Origin: Ectopseudomonas composti | GTDB lineage: Bacteria; Pseudomonadota; Gammaproteobacteria; Pseudomonadales; Pseudomonadaceae | Assembly: GCF_001567565.1 (NCBI RefSeq) | Contig: NZ_LSSW01000022.1 | Location: 496,001 to 560,000 of the forward strand | DNA: 64,000 nucleotides | Reading direction: 5' to 3' | In this document: in pieces, positions 40,230 through 49,683 of the stretch | Position numbering within the stretch: position 1 is the stretch's first letter | How the letters are laid out: every line of letters begins with the position of its first letter | Notes under the pieces: model-generated | What the model was told of the DNA's origin: nothing | The model's input: the letters and a program-made list of their open reading frames with translations, nothing else | The model's database searches: none | Position numbers and translations under genes: made by a program

Positions 40230-40257
40230 GTTTAACATAATATACATTATGCGAACT
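40230..40257 (-). other. dif: dif site (XerCD chromosome dimer resolution site)
   Basis: Read on the minus strand the 28 bp are an 11-bp XerC arm AGTTCGCATAA, a 6-bp centre TGTATA and an 11-bp XerD arm TTATGTTAAAC. This fits the gammaproteobacterial dif consensus at 27 of 28 positions; only the outermost base of the XerD arm, on the island side, differs (C for T). It lies 16 bp after the stop of the GlxA-like gene. It marks the chromosomal terminus region, or a copy made by an element that integrated at dif. Confidence 0.9.
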
Positions 40258-40272
40258 ATCATATGACTGCCG

Positions 40273-41337
40273 TCAGGTGCTCGGTCCAGGTTTTTCGCAT
40301 TTTGACGAACGGACGTTGCCGAAGCGCATTTCCTTTGATGGCGAGTAACCATAGAACTCTGTGTAGCACTTGCTGAAATGACTCGATGAGACGAACCCGC
40401 AAGCCAGTGACACATCGAGGATCGGCAGATCGGAATGCTGTAGCAGCCGGCGCCCTTCAGTCAGACGCAGCTCCAGGTAATAGCGCACCGGCGTGGTCGT
40501 CATCTGATCCTGGAACAGCCGCTCGATCTGCCGCCTGGAACGCCCAACATACTGGGCGATCTGGGTCAGGCTCAGGGGCTCTTCAATGTTGGCGCACATC
40601 AGCTGCACCACATTGCGCAGCGGCTCGCTCATCTTGTCGTGCAGTGCCGGGCGTGCGCGACGGTAGCGCGACTCTTCGAAGGCCAGGATATCGACGATGC
40701 CATCGGCCAGTTCCCGGCCATGCCGCTTGCGGATCCACTCCATCACCATATGAAATGCACCGCTGGGACTGGCGGCCGTCAACCGGTTGCCATCGACCAT
40801 GTAGCTCTCGCTGGTCACCTGGCTGTTTCTGGCGACCTCCGCCAGTACAGCGCGATTCTCCGGATGGATCGCACATTTATAGCCATCCAGTAGTCCGGCC
40901 TGCCCAAGAAACCAGGCACCATTCCAGAGCCCAGCCAGCTCTACGAACTGCTTGTTCGCGCCATGCAGCAAGGCGCTCAGCGCTGGCGAGGCCTTCAGCG
41001 GCGTACGCAGACCGCCGCAGATCACCAGCAGATCCATGTCCGCCATGTGCGACAACTGAATTTGTGCGCCAGGACAGATCACCAAGCCCAGGTCGCTGGT
41101 TACCGATTCGCCCGTCAGGCTGAATGACTCGGTAATGAAGCAGCCAGGGCTGATCAGGTTGGCCGTGACCATGGTGTCGAGCGCCTGGGTGTAAGCCGGC
41201 AAGGAGAAATGCTCGAGCAACAGAAAACCTACCCGGGCCTGTTTGACCGGCTGCTTCTTGTCATCTACGAAACGCAGGTTCTTCCCCTGCATGGCTTCGC
41301 TGAAACTACGTTTGGGTAACAATTTCAAGGCGTCCAT
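40273..41337 (-). CDS. GlxA-family transcriptional regulator (DJ-1/PfpI plus AraC HTH)
   Basis: A 354-residue regulator. An N-terminal DJ-1/PfpI-like amidotransferase domain (about residues 30-200: VGFLLLEHFSLPAYTQALD; DLLVICGGLRTP; AWFLGQAGLLDGY) is followed by an AraC-type double helix-turn-helix (LSLTQIAQYVGRSRRQIERLFQ; DVSLACGFVSSSHFSKCYTEFYG). GlxA-type regulators of Pseudomonas control quaternary-amine, carnitine or arginine catabolism. It is divergent from the YkvI-like gene and may regulate it. Its 3' end lies 16 bp from dif. Confidence 0.9.
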   Translation of the reverse strand: MDALKLLPKRSFSEAMQGKNLRFVDDKKQPVKQARVGFLLLEHFSLPAYTQALDTMVTANLISPGCFITESFSLTGESVTSDLGLVICPGAQIQLSHMADMDLLVICGGLRTPLKASPALSALLHGANKQFVELAGLWNGAWFLGQAGLLDGYKCAIHPENRAVLAEVARNSQVTSESYMVDGNRLTAASPSGAFHMVMEWIRKRHGRELADGIVDILAFEESRYRRARPALHDKMSEPLRNVVQLMCANIEEPLSLTQIAQYVGRSRRQIERLFQDQMTTTPVRYYLELRLTEGRRLLQHSDLPILDVSLACGFVSSSHFSKCYTEFYGYSPSKEMRFGNVRSSKCEKPGPST

Positions 41338-41644
41338 CCGAGCCAGCCCTTGTTTGCGTTGTTATCAGAGTTTGCATGTTCACCAAACTTGCCAATGGCG
41401 TTATCGCGTAAGCGCCCTCTCCTCGCTGTATCTGGATTTTTCCCGATAGCCGCGCGCTCGGCAAAACGCAACTTTTTCAGCGCCATGGCCCTGAAGGTGC
41501 GTCGCAACCGAACGACTGAATGTCGCTTGCGGGTGCATTGAAAACGACGTCCCGAGCTTACTGTTCCTGCATCTCCAGCCGCAAGGAACCCGCCAAACCG
41601 CCACTGCAACCTCAACAAAACCAAGAACTCAAGGTGCAATACTT
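41338..41644. other. Divergent intergenic region, no gene seen
   Basis: This 307-bp spacer between the GlxA-like regulator and the YkvI-like gene must carry both promoters. I see no clear repeat or operator. Confidence 0.5.
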
Positions 41645-42772
41645 ATGACTCGGAACAACAATCCCGTGCGCCTGATGCGCGTACTTTTGACAGGTGGAGC
41701 ACTGATCGCCCTGCTGGTGGGCTCCGGCTTCACCACGGGTCAGGAGATCATGCAGTACTTCGTGGCATACGGTTATCGTGGCGTCGCCAGCGTTGCGCTA
41801 ATGCTGTTGCTGTTCATCTATGTCAATTTCAGCTTCGTAAGTGCCGGCTATGAGCAGCAGTTCAGCGAGCCTAAAAGTATTTATCAATATTACTGCGGCA
41901 AACTGCTCGGCAGTTTTTTCGACTATTTCTCGGTCGTTTTCCTGTTCATGTCCTTCTGGGTAATGATCGCCGGCGCAGGCGCCGCGCTGCATCAGCAGTT
42001 CGGCTGGCCGAACTGGATCGGAGGCGTGGCAATGGGCAGTCTTGCCCTGGTGACGCTGCTGTTGGGCTTCAAGCGGCTGGTGGAAATCATCGGTTTGATA
42101 GGCCCGCTGCTGAGTGTTCTGGCAATCGTCATTGGTATCGTCAGCTATGCAATGGCGCCTGACGGGCTGCAAAACTATGCGGAGCAACTGGAACCACTGG
42201 TGACTGATCGCACCGTTCTGCAGGCCAGCAGCAACTGGTTCATTGCCTGTGCGTCCTATGTCGGTTTTTGCATGATGTGGCTGGCGGCGTTCATGACCAA
42301 TCTGGGCAAGTCGGCCTCCAGTAGAAAGGAAGCCCGCTGGGGTGCGACGCTAGGCGCGGTAATGTTCAGCCTGGCGGTACTGGCCATGATGCTGGGCCTG
42401 GCGGCCCATCTCGATGACGTGGCCGGTACGCAGATTCCCACGCTGGCGTTGATCGCCAAGCTTCACCCGACACTGGCGTTGGGCTTTGCACTCATCGTGT
42501 TCGTTGCCATCTTCACCACTGCAGCGCCACTGCTGTGGGCGCCGGTAAAGCGCTTTGCTCCGGACGAAAACAGTCAGCGTCACCGCATCCTGCTGGTAGT
42601 GCTGGCGGTAATCGGCACCCTGGTCGGCCTGACCATCCCCTTCGATCGCCTGATCAATATCGTCTACGTGATCAACGGCTATGTGGGCTTTGCCCTGCTC
42701 TTCCTGATGCTTGCCAAGGACATTCGCACGCGGCTATTCAAGTCGGAGGCTGCTACGGTCTTGCATCCCTGA
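41645..42772 (+). CDS. YkvI-like integral membrane transporter
   Basis: A 375-residue membrane protein with about 10 helices and a conserved start (LIALLVGSGFTTGQEIMQYFVAYG) typical of the YkvI family, which is distantly related to the amino-acid/APC and sodium-symporter folds. The GSGFTTGQE motif suggests a broken first helix at the substrate site. The substrate is unknown; the divergent GlxA-type regulator points to an amine or amino-acid-like compound. It is followed by a strong terminator. Confidence 0.78.
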   Translation: MTRNNNPVRLMRVLLTGGALIALLVGSGFTTGQEIMQYFVAYGYRGVASVALMLLLFIYVNFSFVSAGYEQQFSEPKSIYQYYCGKLLGSFFDYFSVVFLFMSFWVMIAGAGAALHQQFGWPNWIGGVAMGSLALVTLLLGFKRLVEIIGLIGPLLSVLAIVIGIVSYAMAPDGLQNYAEQLEPLVTDRTVLQASSNWFIACASYVGFCMMWLAAFMTNLGKSASSRKEARWGATLGAVMFSLAVLAMMLGLAAHLDDVAGTQIPTLALIAKLHPTLALGFALIVFVAIFTTAAPLLWAPVKRFAPDENSQRHRILLVVLAVIGTLVGLTIPFDRLINIVYVINGYVGFALLFLMLAKDIRTRLFKSEAATVLHP

Positions 42773-42792
42773 CGGCCAAGGGTCATGTCCAT

Positions 42793-42836
42793 CAAATAGA
42801 GGGCCGCACTGGGTTACCCGTGCGGCCCTCTATTTG
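42793..42836. terminator. Very stable bidirectional hairpin terminator
   Basis: A perfect 17-bp stem, CAAATAGAGGGCCGCAC (42793-42809) with its complement at 42820-42836. The 10-nt loop itself contains GGGTTACCC. It ends with CTATTTG and is AT-rich on both outer sides. Confidence 0.85.
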
Positions 42837-42928
42837 CCTGTAGCGTCCATGCATCGCATGGCGTCCGAACATGGACCGCAGCAGGCTTGCTGCCAGCCAC
42901 TTGACCAGGGTCACCCGCACGCACAATA

Positions 42929-42944
42929 CTGTATCTATATACAG
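42929..42944. promoter_or_regulatory. LexA (SOS) box of the imu cassette
   Basis: CTGTATCTATATACAG matches the CTGT-N8-ACAG LexA box and ends 17 bp before imuA, so the cassette is DNA-damage inducible. Confidence 0.95.
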
Positions 42945-42961
42945 TATATGGTCGTTACCCC

Positions 42962-43579
42962 ATGTCATCCGTGGTTGCGCTTGACCGATTGATCGACGCT
43001 CGCCGTGTGTGGCGAGGCCAGGCCGTTTCATCGCCATCCAGCGCCAATATCTCAACTGGACACCCTTTTCTCGATGCCGCATTGCCTGGAGGCGGCTGGC
43101 CTACGGCTGCGCTCAGTGAAATTCTCACGAGTGCGCCAGGCATCGGTGAGCTGAGCTTGCTGTGGCCGACCCTTGCAAGCCTCAGTAGCGCGGGCGAGCG
43201 GGTCGTGCTCGTCTCCCCTCCTCACCTGCCCTATCCCCAGGCCTGGATTCAGGCCGGCGTCGACTTGCGCCACCTGAGCATCATCCAGGCCAATGGCCGC
43301 GATGCCTTGTGGGCTGCCGAGCAATGTTTGCGCTCGGGGAGCTGCGGGGCGGTGCTGTGCTGGTTGCGTCAGGCTGATGACCGTTCGCTGAGACGCCTGC
43401 AAGTGGCCGCTGGCACTGGGCAAACCCTGGCTTTTGCCTATCGGCCACAGACGGAGGCCGCCAATCCCTCGCCGGCCGCTCTGCGTCTGGTGCTCGAAGG
43501 TCAGCCTGCGCAGCTGCGGGTGATCAAGTGCAAAGGTGGGTTTCCACCTGCGCAGCCGCTTGCGTTTGCCTGGCACTGA
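42962..43579 (+). CDS. imuA: ImuA, translesion mutagenesis factor
   Basis: A 205-residue RecA-like protein with a degenerate ATP site (HPFLDAALPGGGWPTAALSEIL), the ImuA/SulA-like signature, and the family VVLVSPPHLPYPQAW segment. ImuA helps ImuB and DnaE2 in damage-induced mutagenic synthesis and modulates RecA. It is the first gene of the imuA-imuB-dnaE2 operon, behind a LexA box, and is followed 7 bp later by imuB. Confidence 0.93.
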   Translation: MSSVVALDRLIDARRVWRGQAVSSPSSANISTGHPFLDAALPGGGWPTAALSEILTSAPGIGELSLLWPTLASLSSAGERVVLVSPPHLPYPQAWIQAGVDLRHLSIIQANGRDALWAAEQCLRSGSCGAVLCWLRQADDRSLRRLQVAAGTGQTLAFAYRPQTEAANPSPAALRLVLEGQPAQLRVIKCKGGFPPAQPLAFAWH

Positions 43580-43586
43580 GCCGGCC

Positions 43587-44996
43587 ATGCTCTGGGCTTG
43601 CATCCTGTTGCCGCAGCTGGCCATGGACGGTGTGCAACGTCAGCGCGCCAACCCTGATGAGCCACTGGTGTTACTGAGCGGCTCGCCGCAACGGCGCGTA
43701 CTGCAAGCAGTCAACCCGCCAGCCCGAGCTCTGGGGCTGAAACCCGGGCAGTCACTGACAGCGGCACAGGCGCTCACGCACGGGTTCGCAACAGCGCCGT
43801 ATGATCTTGCGGCCATCGAACACTGGCAACAATTTCTGGCCGCCTGGGCCTACGGCTTCAGTGCCCAGGTCAGTCTCCATTATCCGCGCTGTCTGCTGCT
43901 GGAAGTGCAATCGAGCCTGGGCCTGTTCGGCCCCTGGCCGCGCTTTCAGGCGCGTCTGCGCAGCGAGCTGTCAGCACTGGCTTTCCAGCACCGCATTGCC
44001 GTCGCGCCGAATCCGGCTGCTGCGCGGGTGCTGGTCAATATCGGCGATGGCCTGATGGCAAGCGATGAACAGACGCTCAAGCAGATACTCGATCCCTTGC
44101 CAGTGGACCGACTCGGGCTTTCTGCCTCGGTAACCACTGCCTTCAATCGCATGGGGCTCAGGCAACTGCGCCAACTGCTGGCTTTGCCGCGCGACAGCCT
44201 GGCCAAGCGCTTTCCTGCCGAGGTACTGCGCCACCTCGATACCCTGCTTGGCCAGCGCCCACTGGCGCTGGATTTCTATACGCCTGCGGATGTATTCGAT
44301 GCCCGTATCGAGCTGAATTTCGAGGTGGAGTCGCATCAGGCGCTGCTGTTCCCGCTGCGCCGCCTGACAGCCGATCTGGCGGCTTACCTGGCCGGCCGTG
44401 ACAGTGGCGTTCAGCGCTTTGCCTTGCATCTGGAACACCGCACGGGGGGCGATACCCAGGTGCAGGTGGGTTTGCTCAGCGCCGAGCGTGATCCAGGCAT
44501 GCTGTTCGAGCTGACCCGCGGCCGTCTGCAGCATCAGCAGCTAGCGGCGCCGGTGCTGGCCGTGCGCCTGGTGGCGCGTGAATTGCCAGTCTTCGCGCCG
44601 CAACACCAGCAACTGTTCGATGAGCGCCCGCAGCAGAACCAGCCCTGGGAGCAGTTACGCGAACGGTTGCGCGCTCGCCTGGGTGATGGCGCCCTGCATG
44701 GCCTCGGAGCCAGAGCGGATCATCGCCCCGAACACGCCTGGCAGAACGAACCGATCAGCCCCTTGCTGCCACCCTGCAGTGCGCGTCCCGGCTGGCTGTT
44801 GAGCGAACCCCAGCCACTGCGTGAAAGCTCGCTACGCATCCTCTGCGGTCCGGAGCGCATCGAGTCTGGTTGGTGGGATGGCGGGGATGTGCGCCGCGAC
44901 TACTACGTGGTGCAAACCCGTGCCGGCCAGCGCGGCTGGGCCTATCGAACGGTCGGCAGTGACGGTCCGTTGCTGTTGCACGGGTGGTTCGCGTGA
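43587..44996 (+). CDS. imuB: ImuB, inactive Y-family polymerase adaptor
   Basis: The start at 43587 ([20 protein letters not shown]) gives a 469-residue Y-family polymerase-like protein. The usual catalytic DxD start (xxDMDxFFA) is replaced by LPQLAMDG, as in other ImuB proteins, which are catalytically dead scaffolds linking ImuA, DnaE2 and the sliding clamp. The helix-hairpin-helix-type region is at [23 protein letters not shown]. It overlaps dnaE2 by 4 bp (GTGA). Confidence 0.93.
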   Translation: MLWACILLPQLAMDGVQRQRANPDEPLVLLSGSPQRRVLQAVNPPARALGLKPGQSLTAAQALTHGFATAPYDLAAIEHWQQFLAAWAYGFSAQVSLHYPRCLLLEVQSSLGLFGPWPRFQARLRSELSALAFQHRIAVAPNPAAARVLVNIGDGLMASDEQTLKQILDPLPVDRLGLSASVTTAFNRMGLRQLRQLLALPRDSLAKRFPAEVLRHLDTLLGQRPLALDFYTPADVFDARIELNFEVESHQALLFPLRRLTADLAAYLAGRDSGVQRFALHLEHRTGGDTQVQVGLLSAERDPGMLFELTRGRLQHQQLAAPVLAVRLVARELPVFAPQHQQLFDERPQQNQPWEQLRERLRARLGDGALHGLGARADHRPEHAWQNEPISPLLPPCSARPGWLLSEPQPLRESSLRILCGPERIESGWWDGGDVRRDYYVVQTRAGQRGWAYRTVGSDGPLLLHGWFA

Positions 44997-47900
44997 GCGA
45001 TTACGCCGAACTCCACTGCCTGTCGAATTTCAGTTTCCAGCGTGGCGCTTCCAGTGCCCAGGAGTTGTTCGAGCGGGCGGCCCTGCTGGGTTATCGGGCC
45101 CTGGCGATCACGGATGAATGCACGCTTGCGGGTATCGTGCGCGCCTGGGAGGCCTCGAAGAAGAGCGGCGTAAAGCTGATCGTGGGCAGTGAGGTGCTGA
45201 TCGAAAACGGCCCGAAGCTGGTGCTGCTGGCCGAGAATCTGAAGGGCTATCAGGCGCTATGCAGGCTGATCACCCGGGCGCGACGCCGAGCGGCAAAGGG
45301 CGCCTACCGCTTGTTGCATGAAGACTTCGTTGCGCCGCTCGAGGGGCTGCTGGGCATCTGCCTCAGCCACGGCGATAGCAGCGCCCTGCCCTGGCTTCGT
45401 TCGTTATTGCCGGGGCGCCTGTGGCTGGGCGTGGAGTTGCATCGCGGCGCGGACGATGCCGCGTGCCTGCAGCGCCTGCTCGATCTGGCCGACGCTCACG
45501 GTTTGCCGGCCGTGGCCTGTGGCGATGTGCACATGCATGCCCGTGGCCGCCGCGCCTTGCAGGATTGCATGACCGCTATCGGCCATCATCTGCCCGTGGC
45601 CGAGGCCGGTGCCTATCTGTTCGCCAATGGCGAACGCCATCTGCGCCGACTCGAAGAGTTGACCGAGTTGTATCCGCCGCAGCTGCTCGCGCAAACGCTG
45701 TGCATCGCCGAGCGCTGCAGCTTCGATTTCGCGCACTTGGACTACCACTACCCGCACGAGCTGGTACCGGCAGGTCATGACGCCACGTCCTGGCTGCGGC
45801 ATCTGGTGGAACGTGGTGCCGGCGAGCGCTGGCCCAAGGGCGTGCCGCCCGCTGCCCGCACTCAGATCGAACACGAACTGGCGCTGATCGCCGAGCTGCA
45901 ATACGAGAGCTACTTTCTGACAGTGCATGACATCGTCCGCTTCGCCCGCGAGCAGCATATTCTCTGCCAGGGTCGGGGTTCGGCGGCCAACTCCAGCGTC
46001 TGCTTCGCGCTCGGCATCACCGAGCTGGACCCTACGCACAGCCGGCTGTTGTTCGAGCGTTTTCTCTCCCGCGAGCGCAACGAACCACCGGATATCGACG
46101 TCGATTTCGAGCATGAGCGCCGAGAAGAAGTCATCCAGTACGTGTTTCGCCGCTACGGGCGAACGCGTGCAGCGCTCACGGCGGTGGTCAACACCTACCA
46201 CGGCGCCGGGGCGATACGCGACGTCGCCAAGGCCCTCGGCCTGCCGCCGGATCAGGTCAATGCGCTGGCTGATTGCTGTGGTCGCTGGAGCAGCGGTCCG
46301 CCCTCGCCCGAGCGTCTGCAGGAAGCGGGATTCGATCTGCAAAATCCACTGCTCCGGCGCGTGCTGATACTGACCGGTGAGCTCATCGGTTTTCCCCGGC
46401 ACCTGTCACAACATCCCGGCGGCTTCGTCATCTCCGAGCATGCGCTCGACACGCTGGTGCCGGTGGAGAACGCGAGCATGGCCGAACGCACCGTGATTCA
46501 GTGGGACAAGGACGATCTGGACAGGGTCGGGCTGCTCAAGGTCGACGTGCTGGCCCTGGGCATGCTCAGCGCGCTGCGCCGCTGTTTCGCCTTGATCGAA
46601 CGCTATCGCGGCAAACAGTGGACGCTGGCCACTCTGCCGAAGGAAGACCCGGCCACCTACGCCATGATCAGCCGCGCGGACACCATCGGCGCGTTCCAGA
46701 TCGAGTCGCGCGCGCAGATGGCGATGCTGCCACGTCTGCGCCCAAATAAGTTCTACGATCTGGTGATCCAGGTGGCCATCGTCCGTCCGGGGCCGATCCA
46801 GGGTGATATGGTGCATCCCTACCTGCGCCGACGAAACGGCGAAGAAGCCATCGACTACCCCTCCGATGAACTCAAGCCGGTCTTCGAGCGCACCCTCGGT
46901 GTGCCGCTGTTCCAGGAACAGGTGATGGAACTGGCCATCGTCGCCGCCGACTACACCCCAGGCGAAGCGGATGAACTGCGCCGCAGCATGGCCGCCTGGA
47001 AACGCCATGGCGGCCTTGAGCCTCATCGGCAGCGGCTCACCTCGCGCATGCTGGAAAAGGGCTACACGCAGGCATTCACCGAGCGGATCTTCCGTCAGAT
47101 CGAAGGCTTCGGCAGTTACGGTTTTCCCGAGTCGCATGCCGCCAGCTTCGCCCTGCTCGCCTACGCCAGCTGCTGGCTCAAGTGTCATGAGCCCGCGGCC
47201 TACGCCTGCGCCCTGGTCAACAGCTGGCCGATGGGTTTCTATAGCCCCGATCAGGTGCTGCAGGACGCGCGGCGGCATAACGTCGAGGTACGTCCCGTGG
47301 ATGTCCGCTACAGCGACTGGGACTGCAGCCTGGAACCCAATGAACAGGGCGAGCCGGCCATCCGCCTGGGGCTGAGAATGATCCGCGGCCTGCGCGAGGC
47401 CGATGCACGTCGTATAGAACAGGCGCGCCCGTCAGGTGAATTTCACGATGTCGAAGACCTCAGTCGGCGCGCACGCCTGGACGCCTCGGCGCGTGAGCGG
47501 CTGGCCGATGCCGGCGCACTTGGGGCTCTGGTTGGCCACCGCTACCAGGCGCGCTGGGCGGTGGCCGGCGTCGAGGAACAGTTGCCGCTGTTCGCCGGCG
47601 TCTCTGCGCCGAGTGAAGCCTGCCTGAGCCTGCCTGCACCCTCGCAGGGGGAAGATCTGCTGACCGACTATGCGACGCTTGGCACCACTCTCGGCCCGCA
47701 TCCGCTGGCCATGCTGCGCGAGGCATTGCGCGCCGAGCGCTGCCGCAGTTCCCATGATTTGCTGGCGGTCGAGCACGGCCGGCCGGTCAGCATCGCCGGC
47801 CTGGTGATTGGCCGGCAAAGGCCGCAAACCGCCAGCGGCGTCATATTCGTCACGCTCGAAGATGAATTCGGCCTGGTCAATGTGGTTGTCTGGCACGACC

Positions 47901-48061
47901 TGGCCGAGCGGCAACGACGGACCCTGGTGCAGTCGCAGATGCTGCGCGTCGATGGTCATCTGGAAACGGTCGAAGGTGTGCGCCACGTGATAGCCGGGCG
48001 CCTGACGGATCTGACGAGCATGCTGACCGGTCTGGATATTCGCAGCCGCGATTTTCATTGA
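44993..48061 (+). CDS. dnaE2: Error-prone DNA polymerase DnaE2 (ImuC)
   Basis: The start is GTG at 44993 ([18 protein letters not shown]), overlapping the imuB stop by 4 bp; a GTG three codons earlier is less likely. The product is 1022 residues, the usual DnaE2 length. It has an N-terminal PHP domain ([15 protein letters not shown]), palm motifs ([37 protein letters not shown]), fingers, HhH region and C-terminal OB fold ([27 protein letters not shown]). It performs SOS-induced mutagenic lesion bypass with ImuA and ImuB. Confidence 0.96.
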   Translation: MSDYAELHCLSNFSFQRGASSAQELFERAALLGYRALAITDECTLAGIVRAWEASKKSGVKLIVGSEVLIENGPKLVLLAENLKGYQALCRLITRARRRAAKGAYRLLHEDFVAPLEGLLGICLSHGDSSALPWLRSLLPGRLWLGVELHRGADDAACLQRLLDLADAHGLPAVACGDVHMHARGRRALQDCMTAIGHHLPVAEAGAYLFANGERHLRRLEELTELYPPQLLAQTLCIAERCSFDFAHLDYHYPHELVPAGHDATSWLRHLVERGAGERWPKGVPPAARTQIEHELALIAELQYESYFLTVHDIVRFAREQHILCQGRGSAANSSVCFALGITELDPTHSRLLFERFLSRERNEPPDIDVDFEHERREEVIQYVFRRYGRTRAALTAVVNTYHGAGAIRDVAKALGLPPDQVNALADCCGRWSSGPPSPERLQEAGFDLQNPLLRRVLILTGELIGFPRHLSQHPGGFVISEHALDTLVPVENASMAERTVIQWDKDDLDRVGLLKVDVLALGMLSALRRCFALIERYRGKQWTLATLPKEDPATYAMISRADTIGAFQIESRAQMAMLPRLRPNKFYDLVIQVAIVRPGPIQGDMVHPYLRRRNGEEAIDYPSDELKPVFERTLGVPLFQEQVMELAIVAADYTPGEADELRRSMAAWKRHGGLEPHRQRLTSRMLEKGYTQAFTERIFRQIEGFGSYGFPESHAASFALLAYASCWLKCHEPAAYACALVNSWPMGFYSPDQVLQDARRHNVEVRPVDVRYSDWDCSLEPNEQGEPAIRLGLRMIRGLREADARRIEQARPSGEFHDVEDLSRRARLDASARERLADAGALGALVGHRYQARWAVAGVEEQLPLFAGVSAPSEACLSLPAPSQGEDLLTDYATLGTTLGPHPLAMLREALRAERCRSSHDLLAVEHGRPVSIAGLVIGRQRPQTASGVIFVTLEDEFGLVNVVVWHDLAERQRRTLVQSQMLRVDGHLETVEGVRHVIAGRLTDLTSMLTGLDIRSRDFH

Positions 48062-48097
48062 GCATCTGAGCACCTGCGCGATGCCATGGTGAAGACG

Positions 48098-48129
48098 AAA
48101 AAAAGGCCGCACTGGATCACCAGGCGGCC
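48098..48129 (-). terminator. Intrinsic terminator oriented on the minus strand
   Basis: GGCCGCACTGG pairs with CCAGGCGGCC (one bulge) around ATCA, and seven U residues follow only on the minus strand (complement of 48098-48104). The plus-strand side has no T-run, so it serves a minus-strand transcript rather than dnaE2. Confidence 0.8.
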
Positions 48130-48278
48130 ACAAGTCGTCTTAACCAAAGGAGATGAAGTGGAGCCAGAGCGTCGGCCTCCGTGAGTGATACAAAGGCCGC
48201 CGCTCGGAAGTCTTCATCGGGGTAAAGCCTATCGTCCTTCGCGCTGATCAGCGCATCGAAGTCGTCGATAGTGATCAT
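48130..48278 (-). ncRNA. Candidate minus-strand small RNA (or short coding gene)
   Basis: Minus-strand sequence between dnaE2 and the divergent porin ends at a strong terminator (48098-48129) that no annotated gene explains. Fifteen nt before its stem the RNA reads CUUCAUCUCCUUUGGUUAAG, complementary to a ribosome-binding site plus AUG, the same motif as in two 3' UTRs of this window. Alternatively the strand encodes a 53-residue frame from an ATG at 48278 (MITIDDFDALISAKDD...) to a TGA inside the terminator (48117), without a good ribosome-binding site. No promoter was identified. Confidence 0.4.
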
Positions 48279-48396
48279 CGATCAGCTTGAATAGTGCATC
48301 TGCATGCCGGGTGATAACTCTATGCGCGCCCTCTGGGCCGGGCCTTACCTCGATGTGAGGCGCGTTTAGAACAGCACACCAACACCGGGAGCCCCC

Positions 48397-49650
48397 ATGC
48401 ACAAGAAGCACTGTCTCGCGCTGGCTTGCAGCCTCGCGCTGGGTGGGCAGTTGGCTCATGCCAGCAGCCAGTCCGAAGCCAATGGTTTCGTCGAAGACGC
48501 CAACCTCAATCTGTTGCTGCGCAACGCCTACTTCAATCGTGATTACAAAGACCACACCAACGACGCCAAGACCTGGGGTCAGGGTTTCATCGCCACTTTC
48601 GAGTCCGGCTTCACCCAGGGCACCGTCGGTTTCGGCGTCGATGCCTTCGGCCTGCTCGGGGTCAAGCTCGACAGCGGCCGCGGACGTAACTATCGCGCCT
48701 TCTTCGACACCGACAGCGAAGGCCGTCCGGTGGACGATCTGTCCCAGGCCGGCGGCGCGGTGAAACTGCGTGTTTCCAATACCGTGATCAAGTACGGCAA
48801 TCAGTTCCCTTCCCTGCCGGTTCTGGCCCATGACGACAGCCGCCTGCTGCCGCAATCCTTCACCGGTACGCTGGTGACCAGCAACGAAATCGAAGGGCTC
48901 GAACTGAACGCCGGCCGTTTCACCGCGGACAGCCCGATGGGCGATTCGGCACGCGATCCCAATCGACTCAAGAGCATCGACGTGCTCGGCGGCAGCTACG
49001 CCGTGAGCGATGATCTGAGCCTGGCGGTGTATCACTCCGACCTCGAGGACATGTACAAACGCTACTACGCCAACATCAACTACAACCTGGCGCTGGCGGC
49101 TGAGCAGGCGCTCAATTTCGACTTCAACATCTACCGCACCAAGTACGACACCGGCTCGGTGGCCGCCGTGGATCTCGGCGGTGATGGCCAGGGCGATCGC
49201 AACACCATCTGGAGCCTGGCGGCCAAGTACAGCATCGGCGCCCATGCCTTCATCGTCGCGCATCAGCGCAGCAGCGGCGATGCCGGCTTTGCCTATGACT
49301 ATGGCGACGGCGGCTCGAGCATCTACCTGGCCAACTCCTATTACTCGGACTTCAACCTGAAGGACGAGCGCTCCTGGCAGGCCAGCTACGAGCTGGACTT
49401 CGCCGAGTACGGCGTGCCGGGTCTACGCTACAAGTTCGCCTACGTACGCGGTGACAACATCGATACCAGCAACGACAACAACGGCACCGAACGCGAGATC
49501 TTCAACCAGATCGGCTACACCATCCAGAGTGGTGCGGCCAAGGATCTGCATGTTCGCTTGCGCAACTCCATCTACCGCTCCAGCACCGACGTCGGGCCGG
49601 ATCTCAACGAGATCCGCGCCTTCGTCGAGTACCCGCTGAGCATCCTCTGA
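48397..49650 (+). CDS. OprD-family outer-membrane porin (chromosomal)
   Basis: A 417-residue OprD-family porin with a signal peptide (cut after LAHA) and family motifs NGFVEDANLNLLLRNAYFNRDY and DLNEIRAFVEYPLSIL. It starts behind GGGAG. Unlike the four island porins it has the high GC of the chromosome and no metal operator upstream. Its substrate is not evident. It is convergent with the MocR gene and separated from it by a UUCG-capped hairpin. Confidence 0.92.
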   Translation: MHKKHCLALACSLALGGQLAHASSQSEANGFVEDANLNLLLRNAYFNRDYKDHTNDAKTWGQGFIATFESGFTQGTVGFGVDAFGLLGVKLDSGRGRNYRAFFDTDSEGRPVDDLSQAGGAVKLRVSNTVIKYGNQFPSLPVLAHDDSRLLPQSFTGTLVTSNEIEGLELNAGRFTADSPMGDSARDPNRLKSIDVLGGSYAVSDDLSLAVYHSDLEDMYKRYYANINYNLALAAEQALNFDFNIYRTKYDTGSVAAVDLGGDGQGDRNTIWSLAAKYSIGAHAFIVAHQRSSGDAGFAYDYGDGGSSIYLANSYYSDFNLKDERSWQASYELDFAEYGVPGLRYKFAYVRGDNIDTSNDNNGTEREIFNQIGYTIQSGAAKDLHVRLRNSIYRSSTDVGPDLNEIRAFVEYPLSIL

Positions 49651-49656
49651 TGCTCT

Positions 49657-49680
49657 CCGCCCCGGCTTCGGCCGGGGCGG
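49657..49680 (+). terminator. UUCG-capped hairpin after the porin gene
   Basis: CCGCCCCGGC (49657-49666) pairs perfectly with GCCGGGGCGG (49671-49680) around TTCG. No T-run follows, so termination strength is uncertain. Confidence 0.6.
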
Positions 49681-49683
49681 CTC

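Noticed and set aside
40230..40257. Considered as a random AT-rich palindrome or promoter -10 region
   Set aside because: Match to dif extends over both 11-bp arms and the 6-bp centre, far beyond what a promoter element would give.
48229..49263. 344-codon minus-strand frame opposite the chromosomal porin
   Set aside because: Antisense shadow produced by high-GC codon bias; the plus-strand OprD protein is clear.
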